Positions 27,265-37,110 of a stretch of DNA of 64,000 nucleotides are shown one piece after another. Every line of letters starts with the position of its first letter. The stretch's first letter is position 1. Source of the stretch: Pipra filicauda (lineage: Eukaryota > Chordata > Aves > Passeriformes > Pipridae); assembly GCF_003945595.2 (NCBI RefSeq), contig NW_024103452.1:1302001-1366000 (forward strand), given 5' to 3'. Made by a program: the position numbers and the translations under genes. Below the pieces are notes generated by a model. That model ran no database searches. It had not been told where the DNA came from and saw only the letters and a program-made list of their open reading frames with translations.

Positions 27265-28575
27265 CCACCAACCCAAACTCTGAAGTTTAAGCCAATAACC
27301 CATCTTCATGAATGGGAGTGGTAATTAAAACTTTGACTACAGCAAGAAGAGCATATGAGAATGGTGGCAACACTAGCTTTAATAGGCATCTCCTGATTCG
27401 TGCCTAGAAGGTCCCCCAAAGGTTATTGTAGCCCAAGAGCATCACATACATATTCTGCCAATAGTGCTCTGCGTTACCTGTTTGAAGGTAGATTTCAGCA
27501 GTGTAAAGAGCCCATTTGCTTAGCTTTAAATTGGGAAAATCCCCAACTGCTGCTCTTTATCAGAGGAGGAGTTTCAGCCCCGTGTCCCCGTTCATTCTCT
27601 CATTTCCTTGGGAAACAAAAGATGGGCAGTAGACAGAGAGTTCTCCTGAACCACTCCTGAATCTGGTACAGTCTGTAGGCTGCCTCCTTTCCCCAGCAAA
27701 AAATATCTGACTTGGGAAAGAAGCATTTCAGCAGCCTGAGTCAAAAGGGAGAAGGAGTGGGTTTAGCCTGACACTGCAAAGTGGAAATGAACAGAACCTA
27801 TTTCCATGAGGAATATCCACAGTGGTCCCACATCATTGGGGTTTTTGGTATTTCCTTACCTGAATTAGTGCATCAAAATATCAAGACAAGTATCTTGAAA
27901 TAGTTTTCTTCACAGCAAACAATCTAGAAGTCTCACAGAAGGAAAACCATGTCTGAATTCAAATTCTGACTTTCTTTGTGTTTTGGCCACAAAATCTTAA
28001 TTTCACAAATCACACACCATTCATTCTGCTGGAAATATCTTAGAAATACTTTAATAATAATTTTCACACACTACATCTGTGAAAACCTGCTATACAAGTG
28101 TTATTTCTTTTTAACAGACATCTGACAACTTTGCTCAACAAATGCACCCACACAGAGAGGAATTTTATCTGTATGCTTTACATTCATGAATTCCCTAGAA
28201 TACTAGGAAACAGCTACTTACATAAACAGGCTCACCTTGACCACACACACTTTTGTGGGCAAATCTGTCTGCAAGGTAAAAATAACAAGTTGTCTTTATA
28301 CAGTATTATCAACTAGTAAAAAAATTGCTTCTTGCCTTTACATTTCTTCAGTGTCCTGCAAATGTTAAAAAACAAAATAAAAGTACTGTCATTAGAAAAA
28401 GTTCAACCTCTCAGACAAATAACATCTGCTAACAAGATGTCCCTGCATTGCAGATGGGCACCCACTTCCAAAGTACCATTGTAAAATCTGTGTATATTGG
28501 CGAGTTAATGAAAATGTGGTCTTCTGTGTGTTTAAACTTCAATGGGGATCACTTGAAATTATACAGGTTTCCATC

Positions 28576-28599
28576 TGATGAAACAATGTGGTTTCATCA
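28576..28599. other. Perfect 9 bp inverted repeat with 6-base loop
   Basis: TGATGAAAC (28576-28584) pairs with GTTTCATCA (28591-28599) around AATGTG. It is short and AT-rich, and could be chance. Confidence 0.7.
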
Positions 28600-28980
28600 T
28601 GTTGTTCTTGCTGTGTTCCAGAGTGAAATGTTTTTATGTGTCTGAAGAAAGCGAGAAATAAAAATGCATGCACTGTGTTAGATACCAGAAAGATAGGTCT
28701 GAGCTATAACAGACTCAAATTTGTCCAGTCTTTTACTCGCCCACAACTCATCACTAGCAATGAAAGTAGCTTACATCATCAACCTCTTTAATTTAAAAAG
28801 ACAGGATTAAAAGGCCGACTCATGTCCCTGAGTTCTCATCCTAGGGTAGCTAGGCAACCTTCAGAGTCCCCAGAGGACCTCTGAGGGCCCCTCCAGGGCT
28901 GCTGAACATGAAGGACATCTGTAGCTCAGCAGCCTTCTGCATTTGGAGGAGTACCCTGTGGACAACTCACAAAATGGATT

Positions 28981-29480
28981 TCATAGAATCATAGCATACC
29001 AGGTTGGAAGGGACCACAAGGATCGTCTGGTCCAATCTTTCTTGGTAAAAGCACTGTCTAGACAAGAAGGTGCAGCACTCTGTTCAGCTGAATCTTAGAA
29101 GTGTCCAGTCTTGAGGAATCCACCACTTCCCTGGGAAATTATTCCAACGGCTGATTGTTCTCACTGTAAAAAATTTTCCTCTTGTATCTAATTGGAATCT
29201 CCCCAGGAATAGCTTGTACCCATGACCCCTACTGACTTCTTGTAAAAAGGGAGTCTCCATCTTCTTTGTAACCACTGGAACACAGAGATAACATTTCTCT
29301 GATTTGCCCTCTGATGTAGGCATGCCTCTTATATTGGCTTCAAGAAAGAAAAGAAAACTACTTCTTTCTCCTCTGCTGGAGCATAATGTGAATTTATTCC
29401 GAAAAGATTCTTCTGCACAGGGTCCTGCAGACAAAAGGGCAGCCAGGCTGAACCCCCTGGGTAATATCTGCACCATGGCT
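28981..29480 (-). mobile_element. CR1 LINE, 3' end, minus strand
   Basis: On the plus strand the element begins with TCATAGAATCATAGCATACC, the complement of the CR1 3' terminal octamer-like repeats. It continues with GGTTGGAAGGGACCACAAGG, a hallmark of the CR1 3' UTR. Further in are the end of ORF2 and, near 29440, a stretch like the reversed CR1 consensus (GCCAGGCTGAACCCC). The copy is 5'-truncated, as is usual for CR1. The segment around 29300-29430 matches the consensus less well and may carry an insertion or strong divergence. The copy resembles the older CR1 subfamilies, but the subfamily is not assigned. Confidence 0.93.
29058..29240 (-). pseudogene. CR1 ORF2 C-terminal remnant, frameshifted
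   Basis: Read on the minus strand, one frame gives GYKLFLGRFQLDTRGKFFTV and then SRWNNFPG, the familiar end of CR1 ORF2. Just after this, near 29138-29140, the homology continues in a different frame with EVVDSSRLDTSK and ends in LLV at a TAG stop (29060-29058). A single-base deletion in the W-N-N/P region explains the shift. The endonuclease and most of the reverse transcriptase are missing. The copy is dead. Confidence 0.85.
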
Positions 29481-29979
29481 CTTGGTCAGTGGGAGATGAA
29501 GGGGTGGAAATATCACCTGATGTTCCTGAAAAATTGACTTAAAGGGATACCTATCTCTAGGCTAGCCTCCACTCTGAGGATTTCTCTAAATGTCTCAGAA
29601 ATATTGACAGTGTGAATGCCATCAGTGTACAAACACAAGTCCACTTTACACGCAACAACAGGCCAGGGGCATGTTGTAAGCTTTCCTCACCACCAAACAC
29701 CCCATTTGCTCTGGGATGTCACAGGAGAACAGTCAGTCCATGGCTCTGGTTTTCTCTGGACACAGAAGGTCACCCTGTGGTCAGATCTATATGTCCCCTC
29801 ATATTGTACAGTCACTTTTGAACCTGTTGTGGGTTCAGCCAAGCCAAGAGGTAGAATAAGTGTCCCTGTAAGTTTTATGAAAAGAGGTGGACAAAAAGAT
29901 ACAAGAACTTACTGGTGCCAACTGAAGCTAATGAGATCTGTCTCAGCCAGCAGAAGATCCCCATAGAGGGGAGCTTTTG
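29481..29979. other. Spacer between two CR1 copies
   Basis: No gene is recognised. The 5' limits of both CR1 copies are uncertain, so some of this DNA may be diverged CR1 sequence, especially after about 29860. The short frames here show no domain. Confidence 0.5.
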
Positions 29980-30196
29980 GAAACTGTTTTAGCAAGAACT
30001 TTACTGTATAGGTGACTGCACACTGGAGCAGATTGTCCAGAGAGGTTGTGGAGTCTCCCTCACTAGAAATATTCAAGAACTGTCTGGATGCAATCCTGTG
30101 CAATGTGCTCTAGGTTGGCTCTGCTTGAACAGGGAGGTTGGACCAAATGACCCACTGCGGTCCCTTCCAACTTTACCCATCCTGTGGTTCTGTGAA
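29980..30196 (+). mobile_element. CR1 LINE, 3' end, plus strand
   Basis: From about 29983 the sequence follows the end of CR1 ORF2 and its short 3' UTR: GAGAGGTTGTGGAGTCTCCC, then GGAGGTTGGACCAAATGACC, then GGTCCCTTCCAACTTTACCC. It ends with a CCTGTGGTTCTGTGA terminus near 30195. It lies in opposite orientation to the copy at 28981, so the two 5'-truncated ends face each other. They are separate insertions and not one interrupted element, because both carry the same 3' portion. Confidence 0.93.
29983..30113 (+). pseudogene. CR1 ORF2 C-terminal remnant with premature stop
   Basis: The frame reads AHWSRLSREVVESPSLEIF, then KNCLDAILCNVL, ending at TAG 30111-30113. This is the typical CR1 ORF2 C-terminus. 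A TAG replaces a sense codon in the preceding FTV-x-V-T block, so the frame is interrupted a few codons upstream. It is a short non-functional remnant. Confidence 0.85.
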
Positions 30197-33100
30197 ACCA
30201 GGTTTCATTATTTCCAGTGCTCATGGAACAACTTTTTTAATCATGTTTTTTATTAATACAGGATTTCTATGCAAGAAATGAACACTAAAGCAACCCTTCT
30301 TTTGCAATATCTTTATATAATGCTCAGAATGTATTATTGTATTATTTAATGCACTCACATTCAACAGTTTTGGATCCTACTTGTAATATCTCCCCATCAG
30401 TCTGGAGATTTGTAGCTTTTTAACTCTGGCTGTTGTTAATTCATCAGCTATCTGTTCTAAATACTGAGATTTACCAGACAGCAAAGCTATCCACAAACAG
30501 AAATGCAGGGGGGAACAGTGTTTTTAAACAGTATTATTTTCATCATCTTTATTAGCATTATCATCACAGAGAAGATCCAACAGCACCAAACCCATATTAC
30601 GTATAAGTATAGGAAGTGAACATACCACAAAGTACTGATAACATAATGGTCTAAGTTGCCCTTGTAGTACCCCACTCCCCTTCTCTTCAGAAGGGGAAAA
30701 TGTTCTAACACAGAAAGCAAAAAGGCAGCAGAATGCTTTTCCCTGACTATTAGGTCCTGGTATCCCACAACGTTTGAAAGAATTTTCTGGGCAAGAGGGA
30801 TGGAGCTGAAGATCAGCTCATCCTTGTGACATAATTCCCAGGCAGTTTGGGAATATCTTCACCCAAAATACTTAGTAAAATGTGTATGGCCAGAACCGGT
30901 GGCATCTTCTTACTCTATAACAATTGTGGGGTTATTTTTTACAAAATATGGGGAAGAGATAGATGTGTGTCCTGAATAAATCACAATATGAGTCTTGAAA
31001 TAGAAAATACAATGAGCTCCACAGTCTTTTCAAGTACACCCACTTTCTTTTTTGTAGATCACTGAACCCACAAAAAGAGTTAGTTTTAACCCTCTGCCGG
31101 CACTCGACTGGCAAGCCCAGCAGAACATTATGCATTGCCTCAAGCACAAGAGTCCCCTGGGGTAAGGCAATTTTTAGCCATGGAAAGCTCAGCAAAAGTA
31201 TTCAAATAGCACAGACCTGTTCAATGGAGAACCTCGCTCTTTGCCTGCAAGGCTTTTGGGAGACATGGCTAACTGGGTGAGTGAGAGTTACCTCATTCCT
31301 GATATGGGAAAGATTTGCTAATAAGTGGGAACCAACGAGAGTTATGTGGTGGTAGCAACGTGATTCCTTGGCAGGCTTGAACAGGTCCCTCCCTAGCACA
31401 CATGCCCTGGTCAGTAGGAAATGGCTTACTCACTGCAGCCTCGACCAGCACATAAACCATGAGTGTCTACCTTCCCACTCTCCCACCCAGGCCCTGAATT
31501 GGGCAGAACTGTTGCCCTCAGGAACATCCCAAATGTGAGGCTTGTGAGGGAACCAACCAAGACAACAATACAGCATGACAGCTGTATTGGCAGCTGACCA
31601 AAGATTTAAGTGGCCTTTTAAGGAGCTGCAGAGATGTCACCTTTCAGCATTCCACTTTTGGCATGAAACCAGACCTGCTGACATTGCTGAAGCTGATCAG
31701 CATCACTTGAGCACCAGGGCTGGCCTGTGCTCCACCTATCAAGGCAGCAAGGTATAACTGCTCACCTCTCAGCCACTACCATCTTGAAACTGCAAGGCAT
31801 TGGAAAATGTTCTCTCAGATGACTCCTTCTTAAATGCATTGTCATTTGCTGGAAATGCTTTAATGAGGGGTTTTCCCCACAATATTCTGCTATATTCTAG
31901 CTTTTACCAGTTTGGCAGTTCTGGGTATTCTGTAAGGCTTTCTGTAAAAGTTGCAACCAGCTATAATTTCAAGCAAAGGTTTTGGTAATCCACCCCACCT
32001 TTTGGACAGACCTTCTTCTGGGGCACTGTGGGCAGCTGAGGGGAGGCACTGGGGGAGGCTGTCAGCACCCACCCACAGGCTGCTGAACCAGAGCTCTGCA
32101 GGACAGTGCTTGTCTGTAAGGTGCTGTTGTGGGTTTCTCACCAGATAAGTGGATTATTACCCTGGCTTGCAGCTGCTCCACAAAAATAGGTCAGCCTCAG
32201 GAATAAGCTTTGCCTTCCCCTATTTGGCATCAGAAACACCCGAGAGGAAAAGGGGCTGCTTGACCTGGGACCATTAAACTCCTGAACAATGGGTTGTTGC
32301 TGTCAGTGTCTCCTAAAGAGGGAAATGTTCTTAAAGTCAGCACCTGTGGTTTTCATTTCATTAGATTTAGGAATGTGTCCCATTGTGGTGAGATATTTTC
32401 TGCATCTATACTTGCTCAGCCTCTGCTGAATTCATTCTGCTCTGAGCAAGGGAGACATTTGTTGGTCATTCATGGGTAGCACTTTGCTTATAGGACACCT
32501 GCCCCCCATCCACCTGCACCTCCCATCTGTTTTTTGGATGGAAACTCCCATGCTGAGGAAGCGTGAGGGTAGCACTTATGCCAGATGTGCCAAAATAGGA
32601 TTGAGAGGTGTAGAGTCTGAACATGGCCTTACCTTCTTCACATTTGGCAAAGGTGACTCTGAAGCAAAGGAAGAACCTCAAGCAGGCTGGGAGGAGACTG
32701 TTTTGGCCCTCACTGCCCAGCCATGTGGGTTGCAGTACATCATGCCTGCTCCATGCAGGAGACAGCATACTGAAAAAGCTATTGCCCCATTTTCTTCTCG
32801 TTTTTTTTCCATCCAATAGCACAGTAACTGCAGCTAACATCCCACCACCAACCACCTCCGATCTCTCCTTGCCCACCACATATTTGCACCTTGAAAGTGT
32901 GCTTAGCACAGATTTTGAAGGGGGGTTGCAGGTTGAAGTACAAGGGAGCTGCGCTGTAACATCATCAATGATAACTTTAGATCTAAGCATCATGTCATCC
33001 ATGCCTACCATCAGAAAAAAAAAAAAAAGGAAAAAAACAACTCAAACTATAGAACTGGCAAGAAGAACAAAACAAAGTACTGAAATCAAGGATATGCAAC

Positions 33101-33424
33101 TTAGCTTTGATATGAAGATTTCTCCATCCCTCATACCCTTTTCATGCCATTATAACTCAGCTGATGACTTTGCAGCACAGAAAGCTTGCAAAGTTTTCAT
33201 TACTGCCTTTATGTTTTTTCCTTCGTTCCGCTGCCAATCTGGATTATGGTTAAAATCACTGAAGAACACTAGGATAAAAGCCTTTACCTGTTATATTTAA
33301 TATGACTGGAGAAAGTCTTACAGGAAACATTCTTCCTGTAGGAATTCCAGACCGAGGAATTAGAGTAATTTCGCTTTTTTGGATGGTATACCTAAATTAA
33401 CCCTTTTTGCACATTTAGCTCCCA

Positions 33425-33508
33425 CGGGCACTTATGCAGTAAGGGCCTCATTGTCAGCTGGTATAAACTGGCTTAAGTCCATGAATTTTTAAGGAGCTAA
33501 TCCAGTTT
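33425..33508. repeat. Possible ancient amniote palindromic repeat
   Basis: The words GGGCCTCATTGTCAGCTGGT and TATAAACTGGCTTAAGTCCA resemble the left arm of an old interspersed family shared by amniotes. In that family, a TCAGCTGGTRTAAA arm is mirrored after a short centre. A decayed right arm (AAGGAGCTAATCCAGTTTT) follows at about 33491. The identification is from remembered consensus and the family name is not certain. Confidence 0.4.
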
Positions 33509-34009
33509 TCCTCAGCTCAAGCTCCATCCCTTGAATGCTCACCCCACATATCTGAGCTGCTCTGTGTGAAGAGAGAGGCTCTGCACACCCTTTTCCCCAG
33601 TGAAACCATATAGGAGGCAGACACTGTGAAGAGCATCCCTCTCTGCCCATCATGCAGAGGCAGGTCTGCAGATATCTATCATCGGGGTCTGCAAATTAAT
33701 TTGCCTCTTGCAGAAGAACATGTGCTGCCGAGGCTACCGCATGCGACAGTTTCTGGAGCGTCACGGCAGATTTAGAGCAGGCTTTGCTGCTCTACAGCAT
33801 GTCCCAGTAACCACATGCTGGGGACTGTGGGAGAACTGCAGGTGACTGACCCCAAAGACTGCGGCAGAAATTCGCCCCCAGAGGCTGGCAGCTGAGCGAG
33901 GCCCGAGTCCAGCTGGAGCAAGCAGACGAAGGAGGGAGGATGGGCTGCAGCAGCCTTGGGAAGCATGCCATGGTCGGCAGCATGCCGAACAGGTTGCTCC
34001 CAATGAAAG

Positions 34010-34510
34010 TGCTCCACCACTGGATTGAGGCGGCGGATGAATTAATTGTGCCATTTCAATGACATTCTGCTGGAGCTTAAATGTATTAGTAACTGTTCAT
34101 CCCCGAAACAGCTTTTTCCTCCCACATGAGGGGGAAAAATATCCATCTGAATTTTTTAGATTATGTGACAGGCTTGCAAACTCTTGTTAACTTTATCATT
34201 TGGGATATGGATTAGACTGCAGCACATTAATTTATCAGGAAGTAAGAGCTGCCTGTTCATCTCTTTTCTGTTATGACATCTGCAGAGAAAGTACGATGGG
34301 AGCCAGACAGACAGTGAATAATAGACTAGAATATGAAGTTTAGAGGGGGGAAAATGGCAGGGTTTGCTGCGGATATAATTGAACCCATTAAGCAAAAAAT
34401 AAAAAAAACAGTCAGTGGTCCTTTAGCAGATATTGCTCCTAATGAAATTGCAGATAATGAAACCTGCCAGTTAAAAGTGATATCAAGTCACATTTATTAA
34501 GGATGGCACT
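34010..34510. other. Candidate conserved noncoding element
   Basis: This unique, AT-rich segment is dense in homeodomain-type cores: GATGAATTAATTG near 34035, GCACATTAATTTATC near 34222, and CTAATGAAATTG with GATAATGAAAC near 34438-34460. It has no transposon similarity and no convincing frame. Developmental enhancers in gene deserts commonly look like this. This is inference from composition only. Confidence 0.28.
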
Positions 34511-36419
34511 GCAAAAGTCAAGGAAAACCTAATCCTGCAATTGAAGACTTTTTGCTGGAGTCCCCAGGACTTTGAAGACACCACCCATTTGCTCCTCACC
34601 TCTTCAGCCCCCCGTGGAGAGGTCACACACACATACATGCATGCTTTGCCTCCCCTGGAGCACACAGGGTTCTCTCCCACTCTTCACCTTCAGTTCTGCA
34701 TGTCAGACCTGCTGCAGGGCCACAGGGCCAACATGATGGAAAAGGTGAAGGCCTGTGACTTCTAGGCCAAAAGAATGCATGAAACATTAAAGAGCGCCTT
34801 GCCAGCATTCTAAATTTTTAATACAAACTCTCCAGCTTTGCAGAAAACATATTCTCATTGTCATTTTAATCCCCCCTTGGACTCTGAGTCCTCCAATTAT
34901 GTGAACGGTGACATGAGAACAATTACATGGCACAAAAAGTGTGAAGCTTAGGTGCTTGAGTTTGGCCCCTTAACACCAATGGTCAAATCTATTTACATTA
35001 TCTATATTTAATGTGTAAGGGTCAGCGTCCATGAACTTCTAGCTTGAACTTGCCAAGTCACGACAGTTTGGTAAGAATATCACCTCACAGCAATTTATTA
35101 TGTTTTATTTTAGCACTTAATGCTAAAGACAAATCAGCTACAGGGCACAGGTCTCTCTGCCTCTGTGGGTGCCAGCTCCCCAGGGACGAGATCTGCTGTC
35201 CCAAATCCTTCAGGATTTCACTCCTCATAAAGGTATGCTTGCGTATGCCTGGACACAGTAAAATTCAGCACATGCATCTAAAAACGGTCCACCAACATCT
35301 AGTCAAAATAAATTCAACTAATTCATTTTGAAGGTGTTCTCAGGCACTTTTTAATTCATATTATGTAAACAATCCCAGCAGCAACCTTTTTCCTTTGTTC
35401 CTATTAATTCACTGGGGGTGTGTGTGCTCAAGAGGCAAAGATTTATGTCAGCAGTATTCATGTAGTCTTCTTGTAACCTTTTTGGTTTCCCCCTTTCTAT
35501 TTGTACAAGGTATCCCTGGCCTAGCCCAGATGCAGAACAATGCCGCATGGAAGCAAAGGAATGGCCGGGTGCGGGATCAGGCCATTGCTCTGCCACTCCC
35601 TGTCCCCATCCCTGCCAGTGGCTAAGACCAGCTGCCTCTGAGGACAGTGCAAGAAACTCCCAAGGAACCATGATGGGATGATCTGTCCATAGGAGAAGTA
35701 TTTTTTTACTCCTCACCAGTTAGCTGCTTCCCAACACCATGAAGCCTGAGAGTTTACATCCCTTATAGCTTTTTTAATCTGGTCTCATGTAGCTCTCGTT
35801 ATCCATACAAACACCTAGCCTGTAATGGAACCCACTAATCTTTTGGGCTCAGTGGTGTTTTGTGGCAGTAAATTCCCAGGATTAACTAAGTGTCATCTAA
35901 AAATATTTCCTTATCAGTTTCTAATCTTTTTTTCTTCTTGTGCTTCCTTACTGCGTGACTCTTACTCATGAATTTTAAAAAACTGGCTGAGATCATCTTT
36001 GTTAACATTTCTAGTATTTCTCATTGTCCACCCAGTTTCCCTCCTTTTACTTATATCATCCCTGAACAGATGCAGGAGGGCCCTTTTGGCCTCTTGTGAG
36101 GAGCATGCTCCAGGACTAGGTCATGCCCCTTTTTTATGTATAATACATCCAGTTCACTCATATAGCCTAACCCCAATAGCCTCAAAATTTCACATTGCCA
36201 TAAAAAATAGACCAGACAGCCTTCAAACACAAAGGCCCACAGAGCCAAGCAATTCAAAAGCAATAACCAGGCTGGACAACCTCCACCAAAGACAGATCAT
36301 TGTACATTTCGGTTTGATGAGCTCAAACCCTTCAGAAGCAACAAGTTTTCAGGGAACTTGCAAAGGCATCAGCCAGAAAGGTAAAACCATCTATGCCCAT
36401 CCATAAATCCAACGGGCTG

Positions 36420-36720
36420 GTTCACCCAGCTTTCCTTTGGTCATGCAGCCTCACTGGGCCGTGTAATTGCCGCCTTATTGGAGAGATATGAGCCTGCCCA
36501 TCGAACAGATGCAAGTTTCCCCTGCTCTCATTCAGCTGGGAACCCGCTCAGCAAAGCAGAAATAAATCACGGGGAACTTGCTGTCATTTCTCCACCTTCC
36601 CGCACACCCTCCGCTGCTGCCGCCTGACTGGCTTGAGCTGGCATAGTTTTTAAATGAAATCTGTGAGATTGGCATCAACAGCCTTGCCTAATTTTTAGCT
36701 AATACCTTGGTGAGTTCTGC
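36420..36720. other. Candidate conserved noncoding element
   Basis: This unique segment has mixed composition: GTAATTGCCGCCTTATTGG near 36462, GCAGAAATAAATCACGG near 36557 and GGCATAGTTTTTAAATG near 36640. It lies just upstream of the purine microsatellite at 36901. The motif density suggests regulatory DNA, but nothing in a single sequence proves constraint. Confidence 0.25.
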
Positions 36721-36900
36721 ATTCGCATCTGGCCGGTGCCGTCACGCTGAGCCTGATGATAACAGGCTGCTGCTCTTTCCGAGCAGGAAGCTGGAGTACC
36801 GCTACCGACAGCCTAAACAGAGGCTTGTTCCAAGCACAACAGCACAGCGCAGCCAGTGAAGGGTCTGAAGCGCAGGACTTCTCCCAAGGCATAAAAAACA

Positions 36901-36954
36901 GAGAGAGAAGGGGGGGGGGGAGGGGGAGAGAGAGGGGGAGAGAGAGAGAGAGAA
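36901..36954. repeat. Purine (GA/GGGGA) simple repeat
   Basis: A 54-base run of A and G only, with a G12 block and (GA)n ends. It is a polypurine tract of the kind that is unstable and often variable in length. Confidence 0.92.
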
Positions 36955-36959
36955 ATGTG

Positions 36960-37110
36960 TTAACTGTGCTAACAGTGCCAAGTAATATGCTTCGTTAAAA
37001 ATTTAATCACCTGCAAGTGCAAAACAAGTGCAAAGCAATCATGTTGTAATTAGCACAGCAATTAACACCTCCCTTTTCGATAGCACATGCATCCTAGGAA
37101 GTGCATGATT
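36960..37110. other. Candidate conserved noncoding element
   Basis: This short AT-rich unique segment carries CAAGTG-type NK-homeodomain words (CTGCAAGTGC near 37011, AACAAGTGC near 37024), GTAATTAGC and CAATTAACACC near 37047-37067. The clustering of several binding-site-like words within 150 bases is the only evidence. Confidence 0.25.

Larger units (their letters stand above)
10613..28980. other. Noncoding span with short repeats and hairpins, no gene recognised
   Basis: No host exon is supported. Frames of up to about 120 codons (for example minus-strand 13557-13919) overlap frames on the other strand and have no recognisable domain. The span contains A/T tracts (14403-14420, 16456-16476, 16518-16533, 27069-27083, 27240-27264), small tandem duplications and perfect hairpins, listed separately. 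A moderately GC-richer patch lies at about 22760-23240 and another at 23980-24360. Neither is CpG-dense enough to call an island. Confidence 0.7.
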
